DNA of 12,689 nt, from positions 1 through 12,689 of the forward strand of contig DVLN01000026.1 of the NCBI GenBank assembly GCA_018715465.1, written 5' to 3'. The DNA comes from Candidatus Faecivivens stercorigallinarum. GTDB lineage: Bacteria; Bacillota; Clostridia; Oscillospirales; Ruminococcaceae. The translations under genes and the position numbers were made by a program. Below the pieces are notes generated by a model. The model searched no databases, had not been told where the DNA came from, and saw only the letters and a list, made by a program, of their open reading frames with translations. Shown here piece by piece: positions 1-5,894 of the stretch (position 1 is the first letter of the stretch; each line of letters opens with the position of its first letter).

Positions 1-49
1 TGTTTTACTGCAAAATATGTGGAAAATGGTCTGCTTCCGTCTGGTTTTA

Positions 50-58
50 TGCTATAAT
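50..58 (+). promoter_or_regulatory. Extended -10 promoter for the sigma/anti-sigma operon
   Basis: TATAAT at 53-58 is preceded by TGC, giving an extended -10 element. No good -35 hexamer lies 17 bases upstream (30-35 reads TCTGCT), so the extended -10 would have to carry recognition. Transcription would begin near 65, leaving a leader of about 157 bases before the sigma gene. No obvious ECF-type autoregulatory promoter was recognised. Confidence 0.55.
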
Positions 59-65
59 AACGTCT

Positions 66-102
66 GGCAGGCTTTCCTTTTCTGAACCAGAAAAAATCTG
101 CC
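66..102 (+). promoter_or_regulatory. Stem-loop at the 5' end of the sigma-operon leader
   Basis: GGCAG (66-70) can pair with CTGCC (98-102). Inside, TTTTCTG (78-84) pairs with CAGAAAA (88-94) around a 3-base loop, leaving an internal bulge. The structure starts almost exactly at the predicted transcription start. It is followed by GGTTTTG, too short a U run for a convincing terminator, so a 5' stabilising hairpin or weak attenuator are both possible. Confidence 0.4.
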
Positions 103-172
103 GGTTTTGCGTGACCAAAGCGGCAGCTCAATTGTTATATAAATGAGATCTCAAAACGGGATATCCCCCGTA

Positions 173-194
173 CCCGTCAGCGGCCGCTGGCGGG
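173..194 (+). promoter_or_regulatory. GC-rich hairpin just upstream of the sigma-gene ribosome site
   Basis: The 22 bases are self-complementary along their whole length apart from one U-G pair (177 with 190). The core is the perfect palindrome CAGCGGCCGCTG (178-189). It ends 11 bases before the Shine-Dalgarno sequence at 206-213. There is no U run, so it is not a terminator. An effect on ribosome access or mRNA stability is inferred. Confidence 0.45.
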
Positions 195-221
195 ATGACT
201 TTTGGAAAGGAGGCGGCAGGA

Positions 222-716
222 TTGCAACAGGATATCGGCACGCTGTTTGACAAATATCAGGACAGCGTCTTCCGGCTGGCGCTCAGCTACACCCGATCAG
301 TGCAGGATGCCGAGGATATCTGCCAGACGGTCTTTCTCAAACTGCTCCATGCGCCTAAACTCCGGCCTGGCAGCGAAAAAGCCTGGCTGATGCAGGTCAC
401 TGCAAATGAAAGCCGCAACCTTCTGCGCTCATTCTGGCGGCGGAAGGTCGGGGCACTGGACGAGCTTCTGGAAGATACCCTTCCGCTGCGAACGACAAAA
501 GACGGTGAACTTTTTGCACAGGTGATGGCGCTGGAAACAAAATACCGGGTCGTCCTCTACCTTTATTATTATGAAGGTTATTCGACCGCTGAAATTGCCC
601 GGATGATCCATCTGAGCAAAACCGCTGTCACCACCCGGCTGCAAAGGGCACGGAACAAACTGAAAACCAATCTGGAGGGAGCAGGCTATGAAACAGCAGA
701 TCAATTCGGTTTATGA
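222..716 (+). CDS. ECF-type RNA polymerase sigma factor (sigma-70 family)
   Basis: This 164-residue protein should direct core RNA polymerase to a small set of promoters, released by a signal passed through its anti-sigma partner. Region 2 lies at about residues 9-70, with DKYQDSVFRLALSYTRS and AEDICQTVFLKLL typical of the family. Region 4 lies at about 98-148, with the helix-turn-helix in YSTAEIARMIHLSKTAVTTRL followed by QRARNKLK. The length is normal for a minimal ECF factor with only regions 2 and 4. I chose the TTG at 222 because AAAGGAGG (206-213) sits 8 bases before it. The in-frame ATG at 195 has no ribosome site and directly abuts a GC-rich hairpin. The gene's end overlaps the next start by 29 bases, implying translational coupling. 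Family is clear; target regulon unknown. Confidence 0.93.
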   Translation: MQQDIGTLFDKYQDSVFRLALSYTRSVQDAEDICQTVFLKLLHAPKLRPGSEKAWLMQVTANESRNLLRSFWRRKVGALDELLEDTLPLRTTKDGELFAQVMALETKYRVVLYLYYYEGYSTAEIARMIHLSKTAVTTRLQRARNKLKTNLEGAGYETADQFGL

Positions 717-1407
717 ACAGATCCGGCTGCCCGCTCAGGCGTCTCAACGCATCCGGGCAGAACTGGAAAAGGAAGCATCGGAACTCATGGGGAAAGGAAT
801 GGAGAATATGAAGAGACAGAAAAATATCAGCGTCAGAAAAAAAGTGCTGGTCAGTGTGATCGCGGCTGCTGTCATCTGCGCCGTACCGGCAGGCGTTTAT
901 GCGGCATGGCATGGTGATATTATACAGTTTATATCCGGTGGCGGCAGAATTGCCCACTATGAGGATAATCTGCCTTCTGATGCTACACAGGAAGAAATGG
1001 AGGACTATCTGTCAGATATTCTCGATCAGGAAATGGCACAGGCAGAAAGTGATGTTGATGCCAGTGACAGCTATCTAAAAGTTGAAAACGGACGGCTGAT
1101 TCTCAATCCTGACGGCGAAAAACTGGACATCACTGACAAACTCTCTGAAACCGAACCCTATATCCATACTGTTGAGCCCGGTGACGGTACTACCCATTAC
1201 CTGATTATCGGCGGTACCATTGACAACTATGGACTTGCAGAATTCGTCCAGACCGACGATGGCCAATGGCAGGGCGGTTTCTCCAATAATGCAACAGGTG
1301 AATGGTACATTAATGGTGTTCAGCAGCTGAAACTTCCCTGGGCAGATATGATCATCCAGAATGAACAGCGGATGCAGGCGGAAAACAGTTCCAGCTCTGA
1401 AGGATAA
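688..1407 (+). CDS. Putative membrane anti-sigma factor / sensor protein
   Basis: A 239-residue single-pass membrane protein, probably the regulator of the sigma factor encoded just upstream. Residues 1-50 are hydrophilic and cytoplasmic and include a helical stretch IRLPAQASQRIRAELEKE, a layout common in clostridial ECF anti-sigma proteins. One membrane helix spans about 53-74 (VLVSVIAAAVICAVPAGVYAA). The remaining 165 residues would be outside the cell: an acidic helical stretch (100-125), then a probably beta-rich domain (128-222) with alternating hydrophobic residues. A GGAGGGAG ribosome site inside the sigma gene precedes the ATG by about 7 bases, and the reading frames overlap by 29 bases. 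No zinc-binding HxxxCxxC motif is seen, so it is not of the ZAS type. The anti-sigma role is inferred from position and topology, not from a recognised catalytic or binding motif. Confidence 0.75.
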   Translation: MKQQINSVYEQIRLPAQASQRIRAELEKEASELMGKGMENMKRQKNISVRKKVLVSVIAAAVICAVPAGVYAAWHGDIIQFISGGGRIAHYEDNLPSDATQEEMEDYLSDILDQEMAQAESDVDASDSYLKVENGRLILNPDGEKLDITDKLSETEPYIHTVEPGDGTTHYLIIGGTIDNYGLAEFVQTDDGQWQGGFSNNATGEWYINGVQQLKLPWADMIIQNEQRMQAENSSSSEG

Positions 1408-1437
1408 ACTGCTTTGGCTGTACAGCCAGCCTGATAC

Positions 1438-1469
1438 AAAACCCCCGCGGACAAACCGCGGGGGTTTTT
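1438..1469 (+). terminator. Intrinsic terminator of the sigma/anti-sigma operon
   Basis: A 13-base-pair perfect stem, AAAACCCCCGCGG (1438-1450) with CCGCGGGGGTTTT (1456-1468), encloses the 5-base loop ACAAA and runs into a T tract. It begins 31 bases after the anti-sigma stop codon. Confidence 0.95.
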
Positions 1470-1533
1470 GTCGTTTTGTAGGATAGGACGGCGACGGACA
1501 TACATTTGTAACAATATGTTTATCTGACAACCA

Positions 1534-1562
1534 TTTACTGACTTCGACAGGTATGGTAGAAT
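1534..1562 (+). promoter_or_regulatory. Promoter of the DUF5685/J-protein operon
   Basis: TTTACT (1534-1539), a 17-base spacer, and TAGAAT (1557-1562) with TGG directly before it as an extended -10. A small palindrome TTGT-A-ACAA (1506-1514) lies just upstream and could be an operator, though it is short enough to be chance. The leader to the TTG start is about 30 bases. Confidence 0.65.
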
Positions 1563-1599
1563 AAAGCTGAAAATCTCAAAAGCGAAAGGGGCGAACAGA

Positions 1600-2523
1600 T
1601 TGTTCGGTTATATCCGGCCTTCCATCCGTGAACTGCGGGTCAGCGAATATGAAACCTACCGGGCGGTCTATTGCAGCATCTGCCACGCGCTTAAAGAACA
1701 TTTCGGCCTGCTCTCCACCCTGTCGCTCAACTATGATTTTACCTTCGCGGCACTGCTGGGACTGGCTTTGCAGGATGATTTCCCGGGCTATGAACCTTTC
1801 ACCTGTGCCGCTCACCCCCTCCGCAAACGCCAGCGGCTGAAAAATGAGGAAAATACTCTTCCCTACATCAGCGGTTGTGTCGTCTCGATGGTGCACGCCA
1901 AAGTCGCCGACAACATAGCTGATGCAAAGGGTATCAAAAGCGCCGCCTACCGGATGACCCTGCCGCTGACCGCGCGAGCTGGGAAAAAGGCCGACAGTCT
2001 GTTTCCTGTTCTCGCCGGTGTCTGCCGGGAGATGAACCAACAGCAGGCTGTGGTCGAGGCTAATCCCAATGCCGGGCTGGACGCGGCCGCTGAACCAAGC
2101 GCCCACGCCCTGTCCCAGATGATGGCGGCTTTATCGGAAGATGCAATGGAAAAGCGGATTCTCGAACGGTTCGGCTATCTGCTGGGGCGGTGGATCTACT
2201 TTATTGACGCGCTGGACGATCTGGAAGACGACTGCAAGGAAGGCGGGTTCAACCCGTTTCTCCGCAAATTTCAGGTCAGCGGCGAACTCTCCGGCCAGAT
2301 AAAAGAACAGATTTTTCAATATGGCCGCGAACTGCTCAACATCACCGCCGCTGAAATGGCGGCAGCCTATGAACTGCTGGAACTGAAACGGTTCAAGGGA
2401 ATCCTGGACAATATTGTTTACCTTGGTCTGCCCGCTTCGATGGAACGGGTCTTCAACGGTCGGAAAAACAAAGAATCCGAACCAAAAGAAGACCTCTCCC
2501 CGTCTTCGGTCAGCCTGACATAA
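1600..2523 (+). CDS. DUF5685 family protein, possibly isoprenoid-synthase-like
   Basis: This 307-residue cytoplasmic protein has the opening typical of DUF5685 (MFGYIRPSIRELRVSEYETY, then YCSICHALKEHFGLLSTLSLNYDFTF), a family common in Clostridia with no assigned function. No signal peptide or membrane helix is evident; the sequence looks all-helical. Two aspartate-rich segments stand out: KVADNIAD (residues 101-108) and IDALDDLEDDCKEGGFNPF (202-220). Their phrasing and roughly 100-residue spacing resemble the two metal-binding motifs of squalene/phytoene synthases (RVADDIVD-like and DxxxD-x-GRxYLP-like). That link is my inference. Cysteines at 25, 28 (YCSICH), 69 and 93 could bind a metal. 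The tail from 287 is charged and probably disordered. The TTG start is supported by GAAAGGGGCG about 10 bases upstream and by the conserved MFGYIRP start. First gene of a four-gene operon. Confidence 0.85.
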   Translation: MFGYIRPSIRELRVSEYETYRAVYCSICHALKEHFGLLSTLSLNYDFTFAALLGLALQDDFPGYEPFTCAAHPLRKRQRLKNEENTLPYISGCVVSMVHAKVADNIADAKGIKSAAYRMTLPLTARAGKKADSLFPVLAGVCREMNQQQAVVEANPNAGLDAAAEPSAHALSQMMAALSEDAMEKRILERFGYLLGRWIYFIDALDDLEDDCKEGGFNPFLRKFQVSGELSGQIKEQIFQYGRELLNITAAEMAAAYELLELKRFKGILDNIVYLGLPASMERVFNGRKNKESEPKEDLSPSSVSLT

Positions 2524-2560
2524 ATTTTTTTACTGCCCAACCGGGCGATTGGAGGAAAAT

Positions 2561-3295
2561 ATGCCTGAAAAAGATCCTTATCAGGTGCTTGGCGTCTCCC
2601 GTGACGCAACTGAAGAACAGGTCAAGGCCGCTTATCGCGAACTTGCCAAAAAATACCACCCCGACAACTACGCCGACTCCCCCCTTGCTGATGTCGCAAA
2701 TGAAAAGATGCAGGAGGTCAACGCCGCTTACGACGCTATATTAAAGGATATCAAAAACCGCGGCAGCTCGTCGTCCTCTTCTTCTTCCTCTCAGGGTGGC
2801 TACAATGGTAACTACCAGGGCGGTTATCAGGGCGGCTACCGCCAGCAGAACACCGGATATGGCGGATACGGCGGGTTTGGCGGCCAGGGTTATGGCTACG
2901 GCCAGGCGTACGGCGCTTTTGCCGACGTCCGCCGGATGATCCAGCAAAACCGCCTTGTCGAAGCGGAAGAACTTCTGGACGGCACCCCCTCCGGCCGCAG
3001 GGACGGCGAATGGCATTATCTCAAGGGAACGATCTGTTATCAGCGCGGCTGGCTGGACGATGCCCGCAACCATTTTGGCGCTGCCTGCCAGATGAACCCG
3101 ACCAACCCTGAATACCGCGCTGCCCTCAACCGGATGAACTGGCAGGGACACGGCGGCTACGGTGCGCCCGGCACCGGCTACCGACAGACGGGCGGTTATG
3201 GCAGCGGAATGGATGCCTGCAACTGCTGCGGTAATCTGCTGCTCGCCGACTGCTGCTGCGAATGTATGGGCGGCGACCTGATCCCCTGCTGCTGA
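2561..3295 (+). CDS. J-domain protein with Gly/Tyr-rich linker and Cys-rich tail
   Basis: A 244-residue Hsp70 co-chaperone-like protein. The J domain covers about residues 5-65 with the diagnostic HPD at 33-35 (KKYHPDNY), so it should stimulate DnaK ATPase. A run of nine serines (69-77) leads into a Gly/Tyr/Gln-rich linker (79-118). Residues 119-192 form helical pairs resembling a tetratricopeptide-like segment (LVEAEELLDG... WHYLKGTICYQRGWLDDARNHF... NPTNPEYRAAL). A second short Gly-rich linker follows, then a tail (218-244) with nine cysteines ending GGDLIPCC. It lacks the CxxCxGxG zinc repeats and C-terminal substrate domains of true DnaJ, so it is a specialised J-protein. I chose ATG 2561, preceded by GGAGG (2551-2555); an upstream in-frame TTG at 2549 precedes that site and cannot use it. 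It lies 37 bases after DUF5685, with a small hairpin (2535-2546) between. Confidence 0.9.
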   Translation: MPEKDPYQVLGVSRDATEEQVKAAYRELAKKYHPDNYADSPLADVANEKMQEVNAAYDAILKDIKNRGSSSSSSSSSQGGYNGNYQGGYQGGYRQQNTGYGGYGGFGGQGYGYGQAYGAFADVRRMIQQNRLVEAEELLDGTPSGRRDGEWHYLKGTICYQRGWLDDARNHFGAACQMNPTNPEYRAALNRMNWQGHGGYGAPGTGYRQTGGYGSGMDACNCCGNLLLADCCCECMGGDLIPCC

Positions 3296-3311
3296 GCGAG
3301 GCGGTCACAAA

Positions 3312-3860
3312 ATGGGTTACAACAAATACAACGGCCGTAAAATGGCCCTGGGCGGAATTATGGCGGCGGTTTCAATCGTCCTGATGCTGCTGAGCGCAGT
3401 CGTCCCGACGATGAGCTACGGACTCCCGGCCCTGTGCGGGGTGCTGACGACGCTGGTCGTCATCGAGTGCGGTGATCGGACTGCACTTTTGATGTATGGG
3501 GCAGTCTCCATCCTGTCGTTGTTGCTGCTCCCGGCAAAAGAGAGCGCGGTGGTCTATCTGCTGGTCTTCGGATGGTACCCGGTCGCCAAAAGGCGGATCG
3601 AAAGCATCAACAAACCTGTACTGGAATGGGGGCTCAAGCTGGCGGCTGTTGCGATCCCGGTCGCTGTCGGTTCGGCTGTCGCGATCGCGATGTTTGGATT
3701 GGAAGCACTGTTCGGGGAGGATATAGCAGGATGGATGATCCCCCTGCTATATATCGCGGCCGCGGCTGTCTTCGTGGTGTATGATATCGCCCTCACCCGG
3801 CTGATCTCTGCCTACCTGAACGCCATCCGGCCGAAAATACTTCCCAGATGGTTCAGATAA
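3312..3860 (+). CDS. Conserved six-helix membrane protein of unknown function
   Basis: A 182-residue, very hydrophobic protein with about six predicted membrane segments: residues 12-33, 36-52, 57-74, 78-91, 106-129 and 141-165. The N-terminus is short and polar (MGYNKYNGRK) and the C-terminus basic (RPKILPRWFR), both consistent with a cytoplasmic location. Polar residues near the membrane include D55-R56, E77 and K93-R94-R95. I recognise it as a type often found downstream of DUF5685 and J-protein genes in Clostridia, but know no function. The compact size and helix count recall small-molecule-binding S components of ECF transporters; this is speculation, as no binding motif is visible. It starts 16 bases after the J-protein gene with only a weak ribosome site (GCGAGGCGG), suggesting coupling to upstream translation. 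Confidence 0.75.
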   Translation: MGYNKYNGRKMALGGIMAAVSIVLMLLSAVVPTMSYGLPALCGVLTTLVVIECGDRTALLMYGAVSILSLLLLPAKESAVVYLLVFGWYPVAKRRIESINKPVLEWGLKLAAVAIPVAVGSAVAIAMFGLEALFGEDIAGWMIPLLYIAAAAVFVVYDIALTRLISAYLNAIRPKILPRWFR

Positions 3861-3876
3861 TCAAGGAGGAATTGCT

Positions 3877-4206
3877 TTGCTGCAAAAGAGGATGAAGGAA
3901 CTGCGCCTGGAACGCGGCCTGACACAGAATGAACCGGCGGCAGTGCTGCGTACCTCCCGCGAAGCCTACTCGATGTATGAAAACGGCAAACGCCAGCTAA
4001 GCTGTCAGGCACTCGCACAGCTGGCGCAGTATTATGGCGTTACGACCGACTATCTGCTCGGTCTGACCAACGACCCGGAGGGCGCTCCACGGCTGACACC
4101 GGATGAGGAGACCCTGCTGGAACATTTCAGGGAATGCGACAAACGTGGAAAACGTACCGTCCTCCAGGCTGCTATCCAGCAGCAGAAGGAAAGCGAAATC
4201 CACTGA
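3877..4206 (+). CDS. XRE-family helix-turn-helix regulator
   Basis: A 109-residue Cro/CI-like DNA-binding protein. The helix-turn-helix domain fills residues 1-61 and ends in the usual YYGVTTDYLLGL; YENGKRQLS is the typical segment after the recognition helix. Residues 74-109 form a charged helical tail that could mediate dimerisation. Position 20 is unusual: the family consensus TQxELA reads TQNEPA here, putting a proline (CCG) where a leucine (CTG) is usual. The TTG start is preceded by AAGGAGGA (3863-3870) at 6 bases. It is the last gene of the DUF5685 operon, 16 bases after the membrane-protein gene, so it may regulate that operon or simply be co-transcribed. Its target is unknown. Confidence 0.88.
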   Translation: MLQKRMKELRLERGLTQNEPAAVLRTSREAYSMYENGKRQLSCQALAQLAQYYGVTTDYLLGLTNDPEGAPRLTPDEETLLEHFRECDKRGKRTVLQAAIQQQKESEIH

Positions 4207-4215
4207 CCAAAAACA

Positions 4216-4259
4216 AAACAGCCAGGTGCACAGCGTAAATGCCGTGTACCTGGCTGTTT
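4216..4259. terminator. Bidirectional terminator between the XRE and DJ-1 genes
   Basis: AAACAGCCAGGT (4216-4227) pairs with ACCTGGCTGTTT (4248-4259), and the stem extends inward by four more pairs (4228-4231 with 4244-4247, one of them G-U). The top strand continues TTTCATTTT; the bottom strand ends TTTTGTTTTT, so it serves both convergent genes. Confidence 0.92.
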
Positions 4260-4292
4260 CATTTTACCTGCGATCAGCAGATAGCCGGCTGA

Positions 4293-4844
4293 TCAGCCGT
4301 TATAGGCAATCGCGCTGGCAATCTTGTCGGCAGCCTCCTGTCCGGCCAGCTGCGCAACCAGCGACAGGCCAAACGGAATCGCGGCTCCAAGGCCCCGTCC
4401 GGTCGTAATGTTGCCGTCGACGTCATAAGCATGGCCGGTGACATTTGCCCCGCCCAGCTTGTCTTCAAAGCCGGGATGCGAAGTCGCGTTGCGGCCGTCC
4501 AGCAGTCCCAGTCCGCCCAGCACGCTTGGAGCAGCACAGATCGCCGCAACCTTCTTGCCCTTCGCGGCAAACTCCAGCACCTTCTCCTTGACCAGCATGC
4601 TCTCGCCCAGATGGGTTGTTCCTGGCAGGCCGCCCGGCAGGAAAAGCAGGTCGGTATCCGCATAGGTGACCTCTTCCGCCAATGCGTCGGCTGTAACATG
4701 GATGCCGTGAGAACCTGTCACCTGCAGGCTTCCGGTGATCGACGCCAGCACAACTTCCACACCTGCGCGGCGCAGCAGGTCAGCAGGAATCAATGCTTCA
4801 CACTCTTCATGGCCATCGGCCAGAAATACGACTACTTTGCTCAT
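4293..4844 (-). CDS. DJ-1/PfpI family protein (ThiJ/YajL-like)
   Basis: A 183-residue cytoplasmic protein of the DJ-1 superfamily, members of which are reported as glyoxalase III-like or deglycating enzymes that limit damage from methylglyoxal and related carbonyls. The nucleophile elbow is AAICAAPSVLGGLGLL, placing the reactive cysteine at 103. DGHEECEALIP near the N-terminus supplies E16, equivalent to human DJ-1 Glu18. TSHPGFEDKL supplies H123, matching human His126. Length is normal for the family (about 180-190). I chose the ATG at 4844, giving MSKVVVFLADG, because it begins exactly with the first beta strand and has GGAAAGGAA about 11 bases upstream. A TTG at 4850, two codons earlier, is an alternative. 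Single-gene unit with its own promoter, divergent from the methyltransferase operon. The precise substrate cannot be read from sequence. Confidence 0.92.
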   Translation of the reverse strand: MSKVVVFLADGHEECEALIPADLLRRAGVEVVLASITGSLQVTGSHGIHVTADALAEEVTYADTDLLFLPGGLPGTTHLGESMLVKEKVLEFAAKGKKVAAICAAPSVLGGLGLLDGRNATSHPGFEDKLGGANVTGHAYDVDGNITTGRGLGAAIPFGLSLVAQLAGQEAADKIASAIAYNG

Positions 4845-4899
4845 AATCAATACCATTCCTTTCCGCTTGCGTGCCATCCGGCACCCGTATACTGCTTTT

Positions 4900-4928
4900 A
4901 TTATACCATGGTTGCCGGGAAGGTACAA
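4900..4928 (-). promoter_or_regulatory. Promoter of the DJ-1 family gene
   Basis: On the bottom strand, TTGTAC (4928-4923), a 17-base spacer and a consensus TATAAT (4905-4900) with an extended TGG. Two tandem copies of TTTCACAGA (top strand, 4932-4949) lie directly upstream of its -35. Confidence 0.75.
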
Positions 4929-4931
4929 GAG

Positions 4932-4949
4932 TTTCACAGATTTCACAGA
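4932..4949 (+). repeat. Tandem 9-bp direct repeat in a divergent promoter region
   Basis: TTTCACAGA occurs twice with no gap (4932-4940 and 4941-4949). The pair lies between the back-to-back promoters of the DJ-1 gene and the methyltransferase operon, 3 bases from the former's -35 and 16 bases from the latter's. Its placement suggests a regulator site, but no cognate regulator is recognised. Confidence 0.5.
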
Positions 4950-4965
4950 AGGCTGCCGTTGTGTA

Positions 4966-4994
4966 TTGACAGTTGTTACAAAAAAGGATACAAT
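4966..4994 (+). promoter_or_regulatory. Strong promoter of the methyltransferase operon
   Basis: Consensus TTGACA (4966-4971), a 17-base spacer, and TACAAT (4989-4994), five of six matches to the -10. Transcription should begin near 5001, giving a leader of about 60 bases to the chosen start. Confidence 0.85.
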
Positions 4995-5062
4995 AAAAAT
5001 GGATATTTGTAGTCATATTGGAATATGCTATCCAAAACAGAATGGAAGGTTGGGTGATCGAA

Positions 5063-5881
5063 TTGCAGGCACAATGCGCTGAAGTGCAAAAATATTATGA
5101 CGAAAATTCCCAGATGGAATGGGAACGGCTGGAACGCCACCCCTTTGAATTGCCGCTGACACTGTATATGATGGAAAAATATATCCGCCCCGGTGACCGG
5201 GTTCTGGATATCGGCGGCGGACCCGGCAGATATTCCATCCACTTTGCCAAAATGGGATGCGATGTCACGCTGGTCGACCTCTCGCCCGGAAATATCCGCT
5301 TCGCGCAGCAAAAGGCAGCGGAAGCGGGTGTAAAATTTGCCGCTTATGCTGCAAACTGTCTTGAACTGGACAAGCTCAATCTGGGTGAATTTGATCATGT
5401 GCTGCTGATGGGACCGCTCTACCATCTGAAGGAAGACGATGACCGCAAAAAAGCAGTTGAACAGGCGCTGCTCCAATTGAAAACCGGTGGGAATTTATAT
5501 GCTTCCTTTATTCTGAACTTTGCAGGCGCAATCTACGACCTGAAAAACGGCGGCTATGTCGAACAGGATTTTGCAGATGGGACCCCGACGGCTGCTCTGA
5601 TCGACGATATCCTCCAGGGCCGCGATTATATCGGTCCTTCGTTTTCCAGCACCAGATTCTCCCATCAAAACAATATCCTCCCCTTTATGGCACAGTTCCC
5701 GCTCACAAAGCTCCACCTGTTCGGTCAGGAAGGAATCCTCGCAATCAATGAACCGGAACTGATGAAACGCAGTGAAGGAGAAATCCGCTGCTGGATTGAA
5801 ATTGCCAAACGTCTGCTGCAGGTCCCCGAACTGCTGGCGATGTCGGAACACGCAATGTACATCGGACAGAAAAACGGATGA
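5063..5881 (+). CDS. Class I SAM-dependent methyltransferase
   Basis: A 272-residue cytoplasmic enzyme expected to transfer a methyl group from S-adenosylmethionine to an unidentified small molecule or macromolecule. Motif I is VLDIGGGPGRYSIHFA (from residue 48); the acidic residue that binds the ribose is D73 in VTLVDLSPG; FDHVLLMGPLYHL (110-122) is the motif IV/post-strand segment. The C-terminal half (about 150-270) is a helical cap likely to choose the substrate. I favour the TTG at 5063 because GGTGATC (5053-5059) is complementary to the 16S rRNA tail at the right spacing. An ATG at 5042 and a TTG at 5018 are in frame but lack a ribosome site, so the true start could be up to 15 codons earlier. 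First of three genes, 13 bases before the SGNH hydrolase. Confidence 0.87.
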   Translation: MQAQCAEVQKYYDENSQMEWERLERHPFELPLTLYMMEKYIRPGDRVLDIGGGPGRYSIHFAKMGCDVTLVDLSPGNIRFAQQKAAEAGVKFAAYAANCLELDKLNLGEFDHVLLMGPLYHLKEDDDRKKAVEQALLQLKTGGNLYASFILNFAGAIYDLKNGGYVEQDFADGTPTAALIDDILQGRDYIGPSFSSTRFSHQNNILPFMAQFPLTKLHLFGQEGILAINEPELMKRSEGEIRCWIEIAKRLLQVPELLAMSEHAMYIGQKNG

Positions 5882-5894
5882 AAGGATGATGTCA

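Noticed and set aside
144..189. BglII, EcoRV and NotI sites within 42 bases, like a cloning polylinker
   Set aside because: NotI sites also occur inside two genes (2083-2090 and about 3755-3762), so the sites are frequent by composition, and no vector sequence flanks them.
195..221. ATG at 195 as the sigma-factor start
   Set aside because: It abuts a strong hairpin and has no ribosome site, while TTG 222 has AAAGGAGG at ideal spacing.
2549..2560. TTG at 2549 as the J-protein start
   Set aside because: The ribosome site GGAGG (2551-2555) lies downstream of it and serves ATG 2561.
2761..2930. Repeated GGC/TAC/GGT-rich DNA as a repeat array
   Set aside because: It is in-frame coding for the Ser run and Gly/Tyr-rich linker of the J-protein, not an independent DNA repeat.
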